Notes: a model not told the origin generated them from the sequence alone. 64,000 nt of DNA from CAZJFH01 sp964545205 (GCA_964545205.1 CAZJFH010000017.1:1-64000), one strand, 5' to 3'. Positions 27,541-36,510 are shown, counted from the first letter of the stretch. Program-made: numbers and translations.

Positions 27541-27935
27541 TGCACCAGTCGGGCGACGATCGGCGCCTGGCCGGCCTTCTCCGCGGGCTGTCGGAGGACG
27601 CCGGCGACGCGCTTCGTCGGCAGGTGCGGCGAACCGGGGCCGAGTTCGGCCGTCGGGCGTCGCATGTCGCCTGGTCGCTGACGGCCGCGCTCGTCGGGGC
27701 GCTGGTGCTGTTCGTCGGCGTGCAGGTCCTGTCCGCCGGCGCGGTGTTCGGGCTGGCGCGGATGCTGCCCTGGTGGCTGGCGGCGGTGCTCGTCGGCTTG
27801 GCGGTGGGGCTCTGCGGCGCCCTGGTCATGATCGCCGGGCTGCGCCGGCTGCGGCCGGCGCGGCGGCGGGAAAACGAAACGTTCGGCCGCGACGCGAAGT
27901 CCGGCGGCGCAAGCATGGGAGCAAGCGATGGATGA
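27540..27935 (+). CDS. Phage holin superfamily III/YqjE-like membrane protein
   Basis: A 131-residue protein with two long transmembrane helices (LTAALVGALVLFVGVQVL and LAAVLVGLAVGLCGALVMIA), an amphipathic N-terminus and a basic tail. The arrangement matches YqjE-type proteins grouped in the putative actinobacterial holin superfamily III; no lysis genes are near, so a chromosomal envelope role is more likely. Coupled on both sides: TGATG with the gene before, 8-bp overlap with the gene after. Confidence 0.65.
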   Translation: MHQSGDDRRLAGLLRGLSEDAGDALRRQVRRTGAEFGRRASHVAWSLTAALVGALVLFVGVQVLSAGAVFGLARMLPWWLAAVLVGLAVGLCGALVMIAGLRRLRPARRRENETFGRDAKSGGASMGASDG

Positions 27936-28818
27936 CACGAGGCACGTCCGTTCGCGCATGGCCGAGACCGTGCGCGACAATTCACTGCCCCTGGCCCTGA
28001 TGGGCATGGGCATCGGCTGGATGGTGGTCAACGCCATGCGCGAGAGCGGCGAGGAGCGCGGCAGCGACTACACCGGCAGCCGCCGCGGCCTGGGCTACGG
28101 CGATCCGCGCGCGACCGGCTACGAGCGCGGCGCCGGCTACGGCGCCTATGACAGCTCGGACTACACCGGCTACGGCGCGCCCGGCACCACCTCGGGCGAG
28201 CATGCCGAATACGCGGGCGAGGCCGGCTATGCCGAACGCGGCGGCGGGCGGGCGCGCGAGATCCGTGATCGCGCCGGCACCACCGCCCGCGAGGTGCGCG
28301 ACCGCGCCGCCGAGTACGGCGACCGCATGCGCCATCGGGCGCAGGAGTTCGCCGGCGGCGCGCGCCGGCGCATATCCGAGATGGGCAGCCGCGCCCGTCA
28401 CGGCGCCGACAGCCTGGCGCACCAGTCGGCCCGCACTTACGAGGACCATCCGTTCATGATGGGCTCGGTCGCCCTGCTGATCGGCGCCGCACTGGGCGCG
28501 GCGCTGCCGCGCACCCGGCGCGAGGACGAGATGATGGGCCACCAGCGCGACGAGGTGATGCACCGCGCCCGAGAGATGGGCGAGGACGCCGTGGAGCGGG
28601 CTCGCCACGTCGCCGAGCGCACCGCCGAGGCGGCGCGCGACAACACCGCCGAGGCCTACGGGCGCGTCAAGGACGCGGCCAAGCACTCGGCCGAGGAAGC
28701 CGTCGAGACCGCCAAGGAGGCGGCCGGCGACGCCTACAAGCAGACCCGCGACGCCGCGCGCGAGGAGACCGAACGCCAGACCAAGAAGCCCGGCGACGAC
28801 AAGCCCAGCGTCCACTGA
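27928..28818 (+). CDS. DUF3618-like envelope protein with LEA-like tail
   Basis: A 296-residue protein. Residues 5-40 resemble DUF3618 (RMAETVRDNSLPLALMGMGI). A Gly/Tyr/Arg-rich low-complexity part follows (residues about 45-110, repeated YTGYG, GYGA), then a charged helix, a short hydrophobic segment (PFMMGSVALLIGAALGAAL, near 172-190) and a long LEA-like Ala/Glu/Lys tail with repeats such as AEEAVETAKEAAGDAYK. It probably is a membrane-associated stress protein acting with the two genes before it. Confidence 0.65.
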   Translation: MDDTRHVRSRMAETVRDNSLPLALMGMGIGWMVVNAMRESGEERGSDYTGSRRGLGYGDPRATGYERGAGYGAYDSSDYTGYGAPGTTSGEHAEYAGEAGYAERGGGRAREIRDRAGTTAREVRDRAAEYGDRMRHRAQEFAGGARRRISEMGSRARHGADSLAHQSARTYEDHPFMMGSVALLIGAALGAALPRTRREDEMMGHQRDEVMHRAREMGEDAVERARHVAERTAEAARDNTAEAYGRVKDAAKHSAEEAVETAKEAAGDAYKQTRDAAREETERQTKKPGDDKPSVH

Positions 28819-28824
28819 ACGGAT

Positions 28825-28853
28825 GGCCGCGGCGGCACGGTGCCGCCGCGGCC
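28825..28853. terminator. GC-rich hairpin between convergent genes
   Basis: GGCCGCGGCGGC pairs with GCCGCCGCGGCC around loop ACGGT, directly after the envelope operon and before the end of yajQ. There is no T-run; a bidirectional transcription barrier is possible but unproven. Confidence 0.45.
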
Positions 28854-28861
28854 GCGCCGCC

Positions 28862-29350
28862 TCAGTCGCGGAAATTCTCGTACTGCAGCGGCTGATCGAT
28901 GTCGAGGCCGCGAAGCAGCGCGATCGCCGTCTGCAGGTCGTCGCGTTTCTTGCCCGAGACGCGCACCTCGTCGCCCTGGATCGACGCCTGGACCTTCAGC
29001 TTGGCGTCCTTGATCTCCTTGACCAGCCGCTTCGCCAGTTCCTTGTCGACGCCCTGGCGCACCGGGATGGTCTGGCGCACCGTGTTGCCGGCCGCCTTTT
29101 CCGGCGTGGTGGAGAAATCGAGGAAGCCCGGATCGACCTTGCGCCGTGTCATGTGCACGCGCAGCAGCTCGTGCATCTGCTTGAGCTTGAGCTCGTCGTC
29201 GGCGACCACGACCAGTTCGTTCTCCTTGCGCTCGATCGAGCACTTGCTGCCCTTGAAATCGAATCTCTGGGCGATTTCGCGCTCGACTCCGGCGACGGCG
29301 TTGTCGACCTCGGCCATGTTGGTCTTGGAAACAATGTCAAAGGAGGGCAT
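28862..29350 (-). CDS. yajQ: YajQ-family nucleotide-binding protein
   Basis: A 162-residue protein of the YajQ/DUF520 family, full length. Recognised by MPSFDIVSKTNMAEVDNAV at the start, RFDFKGSKCSIERKE and VSGKKRDDLQTAIALLR near the end. Members bind cyclic di-GMP in Xanthomonas and Pseudomonas and influence virulence gene expression; others bind nucleotides or act with RNA. The ATG at 29350 follows AAGGAGG-like sequence; a longer frame to 29392 is not supported. Confidence 0.92.
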   Translation of the reverse strand: MPSFDIVSKTNMAEVDNAVAGVEREIAQRFDFKGSKCSIERKENELVVVADDELKLKQMHELLRVHMTRRKVDPGFLDFSTTPEKAAGNTVRQTIPVRQGVDKELAKRLVKEIKDAKLKVQASIQGDEVRVSGKKRDDLQTAIALLRGLDIDQPLQYENFRD

Positions 29351-29570
29351 GGCAACTCCAGAGCGATTTAGTGCGGACATGATATGACGCATCAGGCCAT
29401 CCGGCCAGAATGTGGCGGTAAATCCTTGCCGAATGGGCTAGTTCCCAATAGAAAGGAACGGCAACCCGGTCGCCGGGATTTTACTCGAATGACGGTCGGG
29501 CATCGTATCCGGCCGCGTCCCTCTTGGCGACCATGCACGCAACGGAGCCGCCGTTCGGCGGAAGAACGGG

Positions 29571-30281
29571 ATGAACTTTGGCGGGGGCCCGGTGCTGAGC
29601 CGGGAGATGCTCCTCGATCTCAGGCTGGCGCCGCTGTTTTCGGGTCTGCCCGAAGCGGATCTGATGGATCTGTTGCGCGACGCCGCGGTGGAGACGCGCG
29701 AGCAGGGGGCCGAATTGTTCGTCGCCGACAAGGCGAACGAGCATTTCTACATCGTGCTGGACGGCCACGTCGAATTGTACCTCGCCGGCGCCGACGGTCG
29801 CCGCAGCGTCATCGAGGTGGCGCAGAAGCCCGCGATCATCGGCGAGGCCGTGATTTTCGGCGAGCATCCGCAGATCGGCGCCGCGGTGCTGAACCGCGCC
29901 AAGCTGTTGGCGGTTCCGGCGGCCAGCTTCCGCGGCAGGCTGGAGAGCCGCTTCGATCTGATGCTGCTGATGCTGGGCAGCATGTCGTTCCGGCTCCGCA
30001 TCCTGGTCCGCCAGATCGCCGAACTGAAGCTGAAGACCACCGCCCAGCGCCTCGGCGGCTTCCTGATCAGCCTGACCGACGTGCCGCGCGGCCCGGTGCG
30101 GGTGCGCTTCCCCTACGACAAGCGCATCGTCGCCGAGAAGCTGGGCATGAAGCCGGAAAGCCTGTCGCGGGCGCTTGTGCGCCTGGCCGCGGTCGGGGTC
30201 AAGAGCCAGCCGGACAACAGCGTCGCCATCGCCGATGTCGAGAAACTGCGGCGGTTCAGCATCGAGGAGGGGTTGGACTAG
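29571..30281 (+). CDS. Crp/Fnr-family regulator 1
   Basis: A 236-residue regulator: cyclic-nucleotide-binding-like beta-roll (about 15-130, AELFVADKANEHFYIVLDGH), dimerisation helix (LLMLGSMSFRLRILVRQIAE) and a C-terminal winged helix (VAEKLGMKPESLSRALVRL). There is no cysteine in the protein, so it cannot hold an FNR-type 4Fe-4S cluster; a heme-based or ligand-free mode as in DNR/NnrR types is possible. It has a good site (GAAGAACGGG) and is followed after 2 bp by a paralogue, so the two are co-transcribed. Confidence 0.88.
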   Translation: MNFGGGPVLSREMLLDLRLAPLFSGLPEADLMDLLRDAAVETREQGAELFVADKANEHFYIVLDGHVELYLAGADGRRSVIEVAQKPAIIGEAVIFGEHPQIGAAVLNRAKLLAVPAASFRGRLESRFDLMLLMLGSMSFRLRILVRQIAELKLKTTAQRLGGFLISLTDVPRGPVRVRFPYDKRIVAEKLGMKPESLSRALVRLAAVGVKSQPDNSVAIADVEKLRRFSIEEGLD

Positions 30282-30283
30282 GC

Positions 30284-30979
30284 ATGCTGAACCTCTCCGC
30301 CGCCGACCTCGATCTGGTGGTTCGGGCGCCGCTGTTCGCGGGCATCGAGCGCCACCAGCTGCTGGCCCTGCTCGACGGCGCCAACGTCGCCAGCTATGGC
30401 GAGACCGGGCTGCTGTTCAGCCAGGGCGACAAGGCCGATCGCTTCTTCCTGGTGCTGGACGGCCGCGTCAACCTGTTCGCCCTGACCGACAAGGGCGACC
30501 AGACCATCATCGAGGTGTTCGAGAAGGGCTGGACCTTCGCCGAGGCGGCGATGTTCTCGTCGGGCAAGTTCCCGCTGAACGCCGAGGTGGCGGCGAACAG
30601 CCGGTTGCTGTCGATCCCGGTCGGGCCGTTCCTGCGCCGGCTGTCCGAGCACCGCGAGTTGGCGTTCAAGATGCTCTCGGCGCTGTCGCGCTGGCAGCGT
30701 CACCTGCTCAACGAGATCGCCGAACTGAAGAGCAAGTCGCCGGTCCAGCGTCTGGGCTCGTTCCTGCTCGACCTGGCCGGCGCCGACGAGGGCGCGGTCG
30801 GCGTGCGCCTGCCGGTGACCAAGACCGTGCTCGCCAGCCGCATCGGCATCGCCCCCGAAAGCCTGTCGCGCGCCATCGCGCGGCTGCGCAGCGTCGGGGT
30901 CGAGAGCCGCGGCCGCGACCTGATCATCACCGATGTCGCCGCCTTGCGCCGGTTCTGCCAGTCGGCGGACGTCGACTGA
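30284..30979 (+). CDS. Crp/Fnr-family regulator 2
   Basis: A 231-residue paralogue of the preceding gene: beta-roll (TGLLFSQGDKADRFFLVLDG), long helix (MLSALSRWQRHLLNEIAEL) and recognition helix region ASRIGIAPESLSRAIARL. Its only cysteine is near the C-terminus (RRFCQ), so no FNR iron-sulfur site. The sensor ligand is unknown. It lies directly upstream of a Crp/Fnr-type box (30981-30994) and of the DUF2249/oxidase-like/hemerythrin genes, which it may control. Confidence 0.88.
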   Translation: MLNLSAADLDLVVRAPLFAGIERHQLLALLDGANVASYGETGLLFSQGDKADRFFLVLDGRVNLFALTDKGDQTIIEVFEKGWTFAEAAMFSSGKFPLNAEVAANSRLLSIPVGPFLRRLSEHRELAFKMLSALSRWQRHLLNEIAELKSKSPVQRLGSFLLDLAGADEGAVGVRLPVTKTVLASRIGIAPESLSRAIARLRSVGVESRGRDLIITDVAALRRFCQSADVD

Positions 30980-30980
30980 C

Positions 30981-30994
30981 TTAACGAAGATCAA
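30981..30994 (+). promoter_or_regulatory. Crp/Fnr-type box upstream of the DUF2249 gene
   Basis: TTAAC-GAAG-ATCAA: the right half is the exact ATCAA of the FNR/DNR consensus (TTGAT-N4-ATCAA) and the left half keeps TT and A. Its centre lies about 74 bp before the ATG at 31062, so a start site near 31029 would place it at about -41.5, the usual activating position. Confidence 0.5.
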
Positions 30995-31061
30995 GGTGGC
31001 TCCGGGGGCGCCGCCGCATCTTGACGGAATGGTTGGTGGTATCCTTCGGGACGGTCGAGAC

Positions 31062-31637
31062 ATGGGCTCCAACACAGAGGTGACGCAGCAGCCGCCGGCG
31101 TGGCTGGCCGAAGCGGAGTCCCATGGGCAAGGCATCGACGTTCGGCCCCTGCTCGAATCCGGCCAGGATCCGCTGCTCGAGGTGATCCAGCTTTCGATGA
31201 CGGTGCCCGCCGACGGCTTCATGGTCGTCGACGCGCCGTTCAATCCGACGCCGCTGCGCGGCGTGCTGGCCGGTCAGGGCTTCTCGTCCTACGGCCGCCG
31301 GCTCGGCACCGACCACTGGCGCATCTGCTTTCGCCGCGACGGCCTCGGCACCGGCGGCGAGGATGCCGGCGGCGAGGAATGCGTCGGCTCGCCCGGCGGC
31401 ACCTGGGAAGAGGACGGCGCCACGCACCTGGACGTGCGCGGGCTGCCGCCGCCGGTTCCGATGCTGACGATCCTGCGGCTGGTCAAGCGGCTCGATCGCG
31501 ATGCGACGGTGATCGTGCACCACGAGCGCGAGCCGATGTATCTCATCCCCGAACTCGCGGAGCTCGGCTGGCAGGTCGCGGAGATTCCGGGCGACCCCGG
31601 CGAGGTCCGGTTGCGCATCACCCGGATGGTGGACTGA
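31062..31637 (+). CDS. DUF2249-domain protein (two repeats)
   Basis: About 191 residues from the ATG at 31062; 31029 is an alternative start but would coincide with the predicted transcript start. Two DUF2249-like halves are visible, beginning DVRPLLESGQDPLLEVIQ and LDVRGLPPPVPMLTILRLV, separated by an acidic Gly-rich linker (GTGGEDAGGEE). DUF2249 is a TusA-like small domain often found beside denitrification and NO-response genes; biochemical role unknown. Stop overlaps the next gene (TGATG). Confidence 0.75.
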   Translation: MGSNTEVTQQPPAWLAEAESHGQGIDVRPLLESGQDPLLEVIQLSMTVPADGFMVVDAPFNPTPLRGVLAGQGFSSYGRRLGTDHWRICFRRDGLGTGGEDAGGEECVGSPGGTWEEDGATHLDVRGLPPPVPMLTILRLVKRLDRDATVIVHHEREPMYLIPELAELGWQVAEIPGDPGEVRLRITRMVD

Positions 31638-32938
31638 TGTTCGGCGATTTCATGCTGGGGGCGCGCAGCCGCCTGCTGCCCGCCCACGTGCCGTTCCGGT
31701 TCTTCGGCACCGCCGTGATCTTCCACGTTCTGGCATGGGCGCTGCTCGTCTGGGCCGGCGACGGCATGGTCGGGTTCGTCGGTGGCGTCGGGCCGGCCCT
31801 GGCCGGCCTGCACGTCGTGACCCTGGGCGTGCTGGCCATGACCGCGATGGGCGCCGCCTATCAGCTGCTGCCGGTGGCGACGAAGCGCCCGGTGCGCTCG
31901 ATCCTCGCCTGCAAGGTCACCCACGGGCTGGCGGCGCTCGGCGTGCCGCTGCTGGCCTACGGCTTCGCGGTGTTCGAGACCTGGGCCATGCACGGCGGCG
32001 CGGCGCTCGTCGTGGCGGCGCTGCTGCTGTTCGGGGCGCTGATCGCGGACAACCTGCGCCGGGTCGACGACATGCCGCTGGTCACCGGCCATGCCTGGCA
32101 GTCGCTGGCATCGCTGCTGCTGGTCGCCGTGCTCGGGCTGCTGCTGGTCGTCGATTTCGACGCCGGCTTTCTGCCCGATCACGCGATGGTGGCGGCGGCG
32201 CACGCCATCGCCGGCGGCTACGGCTTCATGGGCATGCTGGCGCTCGGGTTCAGCTACGTGCTGATCCCGATGTTCGGCCTGTCGCAGGCGCCCAACAAGC
32301 CGTACGGCCTGTGGGCGGTGCGCGCCGGCTGGCTGGCGCTGGCGCTCGGCGTCGTCGGCGCGCTGTCCGGCCAGACGGCGCTGATCCTGATCGCCGGCGC
32401 CATCGGCCTGGCGGTCGCGGCGCTTCACCTGGTGATGATGAGCCTGATCATGAAGAGCCGCATGCGCCGCGAGCTCGGCCACTCGTTCACGCTGGTGCGC
32501 CTGGGCTGGGGCCTGCTGCCGGTGAGCATCCTGGTCGGCATGGTCGCGGCGACCGGCTGGCGGCCGGCGGTGACGGTGCCGCTGTTCGGGTTCCTGCTGA
32601 TCTTCGGCTGGCTGCTGACCTTCCTGACCGGCGTGCTGCAGCGGATCATGCCGTTCCTGGCCTCGATGCATTCGTTCAGGCCGGGCGGCCGTCCGGCCCT
32701 GGTCTCGGCGCTGACCGCCGAGACGCCGCTGAAGATCCACCTGTACTGCCATCTGGCGGCGCTGGTCGCGATCGCCGCCGGCATCGTGCTCGACATCGGA
32801 CTGCTGGCGCGGCTCGGCGCCGTCGCCGGGCTGGCCGGATCGATCTCCTTCGCGGTGTTCGCGGTGGCGCTGTGGCAGCGCCTCGACCGGCACCTGAAGG
32901 CTTCCTCACCCCCACACGCATCGGAGATTCGCGCATGA
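31637..32938 (+). CDS. Heme-copper oxidase subunit I-like membrane protein
   Basis: A 433-residue inner-membrane protein with about twelve transmembrane helices. Its pattern of helices with conserved His (LHVVTLGVLAMTAMGAAYQL, VAAAHAIAGGYGFMGMLAL, GFSYVLIPMFGLSQAP) resembles stand-alone subunit-I-like proteins annotated near NnrS and denitrification genes. It lacks the HPEVY active-site block of real oxidases (compare 56071-57981), so oxygen reduction is unlikely. Probable heme protein linked to NO tolerance or signalling. Coupled to DUF2249 and hemerythrin genes by overlaps. Confidence 0.7.
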   Translation: MFGDFMLGARSRLLPAHVPFRFFGTAVIFHVLAWALLVWAGDGMVGFVGGVGPALAGLHVVTLGVLAMTAMGAAYQLLPVATKRPVRSILACKVTHGLAALGVPLLAYGFAVFETWAMHGGAALVVAALLLFGALIADNLRRVDDMPLVTGHAWQSLASLLLVAVLGLLLVVDFDAGFLPDHAMVAAAHAIAGGYGFMGMLALGFSYVLIPMFGLSQAPNKPYGLWAVRAGWLALALGVVGALSGQTALILIAGAIGLAVAALHLVMMSLIMKSRMRRELGHSFTLVRLGWGLLPVSILVGMVAATGWRPAVTVPLFGFLLIFGWLLTFLTGVLQRIMPFLASMHSFRPGGRPALVSALTAETPLKIHLYCHLAALVAIAAGIVLDIGLLARLGAVAGLAGSISFAVFAVALWQRLDRHLKASSPPHASEIRA

Positions 32939-33438
32939 TGGGTCAGACCCAGACCGGGGCCCTGCTGCACAACGACCATGTCGCCACGATTCAGGCCCTG
33001 CAGAGCCTGGAGGGCTTCCTGCTGCGCAACAAGCGGCCGCCGGACGTCAAGGACGAGGCGGTGCGCAAGGCGCTGCAGAGCCTGATCGACACCCTGACCA
33101 ACGAGGTCGGCCGCCATTTCGGCTTCGAGGAGGAGCACCTGTTCCCGCTGCTCGCCGAGCGCGGCGAATCGGGCATCGGCGAATTCCTGATGAGCGAGCA
33201 CGCCACCATCCTGCCGCTGGCCAACGAAGTCGCCGAATCGGCGAGGAAGGGCCTCGACGAAGGGTTCGACGAGGCGGGCTGGAAGCGCTTCCACGCCGCC
33301 GGCCTGGAACTGGTGGAGCGCGAGATCTTCCATATCCAGAAGGAGGAGATGGGCCTGCTGGCGGCGATCAGCATGCTCGTCGACCCGGCGGCCGACGCCG
33401 AACTGGCCGAGAAGTACCGCGGCCTGCAGGCCGCCTGA
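32935..33438 (+). CDS. Hemerythrin HHE-domain protein
   Basis: A 167-residue cytoplasmic four-helix protein with the hemerythrin ligand set: LLHNDHVATI, GRHFGFEEEHLFP, SEHATILPL and FHIQKEEMGLL. The family binds a di-iron site for O2, NO or iron handling; some members repair Fe-S clusters after nitrosative stress. It starts inside the end of the oxidase-like gene (ATGATG), so the three genes from 31062 form one operon. The sequence differs strongly from the hemerythrin-like gene at 1642. Confidence 0.82.
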   Translation: MMGQTQTGALLHNDHVATIQALQSLEGFLLRNKRPPDVKDEAVRKALQSLIDTLTNEVGRHFGFEEEHLFPLLAERGESGIGEFLMSEHATILPLANEVAESARKGLDEGFDEAGWKRFHAAGLELVEREIFHIQKEEMGLLAAISMLVDPAADAELAEKYRGLQAA

Positions 33439-33594
33439 CCGTTCGGCGCGAGACGTGTGGGGAGGGGGGCCTCACACCTTCGTGGCATCACTGTCCGTTA
33501 TGGGCAGTACCATGGTGCTGCTTCTGCACGATTGATCGGGTGGCGGCGGATTCGGTTTGATGGAGTCCGCACGCACCCGACGAAAGGCAGTCCC

Positions 33595-33774
33595 ATGCTG
33601 GAGCATCGTCCTTACGGCAGCGAGCCGCCGCTTCGCGAGGCCCTCGACGACCCGATCATCCAGCAGGTGATGCTCCGTGACGGCGTGACCCGCGGCGACC
33701 TGATGCGCCTGAGCGCCGTGGCGCGGCGCAGCCGCGAAGACCTGGAGTGGCGCGGCCAGAGCCCCGCCAACTGA
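33595..33774 (+). CDS. Small hypothetical protein (59 aa)
   Basis: A 59-residue charged protein starting at ATG 33595 after a weak site (GAAAGG). It is compact and helical (PIIQQVMLRDGVTRGDLMRL), without cysteine or signal peptide. No family recognised, but codon use is like the neighbours and the stop is followed by a non-coding gap, which supports a real gene. Confidence 0.5.
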   Translation: MLEHRPYGSEPPLREALDDPIIQQVMLRDGVTRGDLMRLSAVARRSREDLEWRGQSPAN

Positions 33775-33918
33775 CGCGTACCATCGCGGGAACCCGTCCG
33801 CCGCCGCGCATCGCCCCCGCAGGGCTCGCCATGATTTCGCCTCCGCCCCGACGTTCCTCTGTTCTGCGGCGTGCCGCTGTGCTTTGATCGCGGCAAGGCC
33901 TATTCGCGGGGGTTTGGG

Positions 33919-36510
33919 GTGTCGGCATCGGAGTCCGGGCGCAGCAGCCGGCTTATCGCCGTCGCCATCATCGTCGCCGCGGTGCTGGGGATCGGCATCT
34001 CGATCGCCCTGTTCAAGCTGTCGCGCGCCGCCAACGAAGCCGCCGACCGGGCGCATCTGGAAACCCATGCCGTCAGCCTGGCCCATGCGGTCCGTCAGGC
34101 GGTGAGCGCGCGCGTCCTGCTGCTCGATCACCTGCGGGCCCATATCGACGGCGCGCCCGACGCGGTCCCGCGCGAGGAATTCGCGACCTATGTCGCCGAA
34201 TACAGCCATCTCATTCCCAGCCTTCGGGCGGTCGGCTGGAGCCCGCGGATCGCCGAGCGCGGCGCGGCGCGGCAGCCGCTGTCTCTGGTCGAGCCGGTGT
34301 CCGGCAACGAACGGCTTCAGGGTCTCGATCTCGCCGCGGTGCCGGAACTGGGCCGCGGCATCGAGCTGGCCCGCGACCGCGGGCGGCCGGCGATCCTGGC
34401 GCCGGTGCGCCTGCCGGGCGACGACGATGCCCGCGTCACGCTGGTGATGGTGCTGCCCGCCTTCGCGGGCGGCGGCGTCCCCGACGACCTGCCGCGCCGG
34501 CGCGAGCTGTTCCGGGGCGCGCTGGTCGGCGTTTTCCTGGCCGAGGATCTGCTGCGCCGGACGCTGTCCGATCTGCCGTGGGGGCTGTTCTCGGGCGCGG
34601 TCACGGTTGCGATGGCGGACGGCACCGAGGCCGTCCTGTTCGCCTCCGAGGGCGCCGCGCCGCGCCCCGGCGTTTCGGTCGCTCATCCGGTTGGCCTCGG
34701 CGATCCGGCGTGGCGGCTGGTGCTGAGTCCGTCCGCCTCGCCCGGCGCGCTGCAGCAGCGCGCGCTCGAATGGGGCGCCTTGCTGGGCGGTCTGCTGCTG
34801 ACCCTGTTGCTGCTGAGCTTCCTGGCGGTGACGCTGGGCCGCGCGCGCAAGATCGAGGCGCTGGTCCATGCCGTCGGCACGGCCAACGAGGTGCTGCGCA
34901 GCGAAGTGCAGGCGCGCACCACCGCCGAGGAGGCGGTGCGCCGGCTCAACGTGCGGCTGCTCGATCAGATTCGCGACCGCGAACAGGCCGAGGCGGCGTT
35001 GCGCGCCAGCGAGGACATGTTCCGGCAGGCGCTGGCGCCGACCGGGGTGGTGGTGTTCGCGCAGGACGCCGAGCTGCGTTACACCTGGATCTTCAATTCG
35101 CGCGTCGAGGGCGACGACCCGATCGGCAAGACCGACGCCGAGCGGATGGGCCCGAACGACGCCGAGGTGCTGCGGACGCTCAAGCGCAAGGTGCTTGCGG
35201 ACGGGGCCGGCCGTCGCGAGATCGTCCGGCTCGAGCTCCTGGGCGGCAGCTACTACGACCTGAGCCTGCAGGCACTGCGCGACCCGAACGGGACGGTGAA
35301 CGGGGTGATCGGCACCGCGATCGAGATCACCGAACTGATCCAGGCCCGCGCCGAGGCCGAGCGCGCCAATGCCGCCAAGTCGCGCTTCCTGGCCGCCGCC
35401 AGCCACGACCTGCGCCAGCCGATGGTCGGCCTGCGGCTGTTCCTCGAGCTGCTGGCCGAGACGCGGATGAACGACGAGCAGCGCGGCTACCTCGACCGCG
35501 CCACCGGCAGCCTGGCGGCGACCGAGAACCTGCTCAACGCGCTGATGGACGTCTCGGCGCTGGAATCGGGCAAGATCCGGCCGCAGTTCCGGGCGGTGTC
35601 GCTGGCCACGCTCGCCGATTCCGTCGCCGAGGCCTGCCAGGCCGAGGCGCTGGAGAAGAACGTGGCGCTGCGCACCCGCCATTGCCTGCGCCACGGCTGC
35701 GAAGGCACCGTGCGCACCGACCCGGTGCTGCTGGAGCGCATCCTGCGCAATCTGGTCGTCAACGCGATCCGCTACGCGCCCGGCGGGCAGGTGCTGGTCG
35801 CCTGCCGCTGCCGCGGCGGCGCCGCGATGGTCGAGGTCTGGGACACCGGCGTCGGCATCCCCGAGGACAAGATCGAGCGGATATTCGAGGACTTCTACCA
35901 GATCCAGCACAGCCGGGTCGGCGGCGGGGTCGGACTCGGGCTTGGCCTGTCGACCGTGGCGCGCATGGCCAAGCTGCTCGGCTACCGCATCGAGGTGCGC
36001 TCGCGGGTCGGCCGCGGCTCGATGTTCCGCATCATCATCCCGACCGCGCCGATGGTGGTGAGCGTCGGTCCGGACCTGCAGACGAGCGGCGCCGCCGGCA
36101 ACCTGTCCGGTGCCGTGGTGGCGGTGGTCGAGGACGATCCCGGCCAGCTCCGGCCGTTGGTCACCAGCATCGAGAAATGGGGCTGCCGCGTCGTGGCCGG
36201 CGACTCGGGCGACGCCGTCGAGGCGGCTCTCGCGGCGGCGGGGCTGCTGCCCGACCTGCTGGTCAGCGATTACTGGCTGCGCGACGAGACCGGGCTGGAG
36301 GTGGTCGCGCGGCTGGAGCGGCTGGCCGAGCGGCGGGTGCCGACGGTCGTGCTCACCGGCGACACCGACAGCGACGTCGTCGCCACCGTCCGCAAGGCCG
36401 GGCATCGGCTGCTGCGCAAGCCTTACGCGCGCGCGGCCCTCAGGGAGGCGATGAGCGAGGTGCTGAGCGAGGTCTCCTCCGAAAGTCGGGTGGCGACGGC
36501 GGCGCCTTAA
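33919..36510 (+). CDS. CHASE-PAS hybrid histidine kinase
   Basis: About 863 residues from the GTG at 33919; a GTG at 33871 would add 16 residues. Order: transmembrane helix (LIAVAIIVAAVLGIGISIAL), periplasmic CHASE domain (about 40-275), second transmembrane helix (ALLGGLLLTLLLLSFLAVTL), coiled coil, PAS (about 370-480), HisKA with ASHDLRQPMVGL (His near 496), HATPase_c (DTGVGI, GVGLGLGLSTVARM) and receiver domain (LLVSDYWLRDE, Asp near 784). It senses an extracytoplasmic ligand. The NarL-type regulator at 37015 is the likely output. It shares the HDLRQP box with the kinase at 16216. Confidence 0.88.
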   Translation: MSASESGRSSRLIAVAIIVAAVLGIGISIALFKLSRAANEAADRAHLETHAVSLAHAVRQAVSARVLLLDHLRAHIDGAPDAVPREEFATYVAEYSHLIPSLRAVGWSPRIAERGAARQPLSLVEPVSGNERLQGLDLAAVPELGRGIELARDRGRPAILAPVRLPGDDDARVTLVMVLPAFAGGGVPDDLPRRRELFRGALVGVFLAEDLLRRTLSDLPWGLFSGAVTVAMADGTEAVLFASEGAAPRPGVSVAHPVGLGDPAWRLVLSPSASPGALQQRALEWGALLGGLLLTLLLLSFLAVTLGRARKIEALVHAVGTANEVLRSEVQARTTAEEAVRRLNVRLLDQIRDREQAEAALRASEDMFRQALAPTGVVVFAQDAELRYTWIFNSRVEGDDPIGKTDAERMGPNDAEVLRTLKRKVLADGAGRREIVRLELLGGSYYDLSLQALRDPNGTVNGVIGTAIEITELIQARAEAERANAAKSRFLAAASHDLRQPMVGLRLFLELLAETRMNDEQRGYLDRATGSLAATENLLNALMDVSALESGKIRPQFRAVSLATLADSVAEACQAEALEKNVALRTRHCLRHGCEGTVRTDPVLLERILRNLVVNAIRYAPGGQVLVACRCRGGAAMVEVWDTGVGIPEDKIERIFEDFYQIQHSRVGGGVGLGLGLSTVARMAKLLGYRIEVRSRVGRGSMFRIIIPTAPMVVSVGPDLQTSGAAGNLSGAVVAVVEDDPGQLRPLVTSIEKWGCRVVAGDSGDAVEAALAAAGLLPDLLVSDYWLRDETGLEVVARLERLAERRVPTVVLTGDTDSDVVATVRKAGHRLLRKPYARAALREAMSEVLSEVSSESRVATAAP

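Noticed and set aside
27540..27935. Phage lysis gene (holin)
   Set aside because: There is no endolysin, spanin or other phage gene nearby, and the gene is coupled to chromosomal envelope genes; the holin family label is only a distant similarity.
31637..32938. Functional terminal oxidase subunit I
   Set aside because: The HPEVY block and the paired His of the binuclear centre are missing, and no subunit II gene is adjacent.
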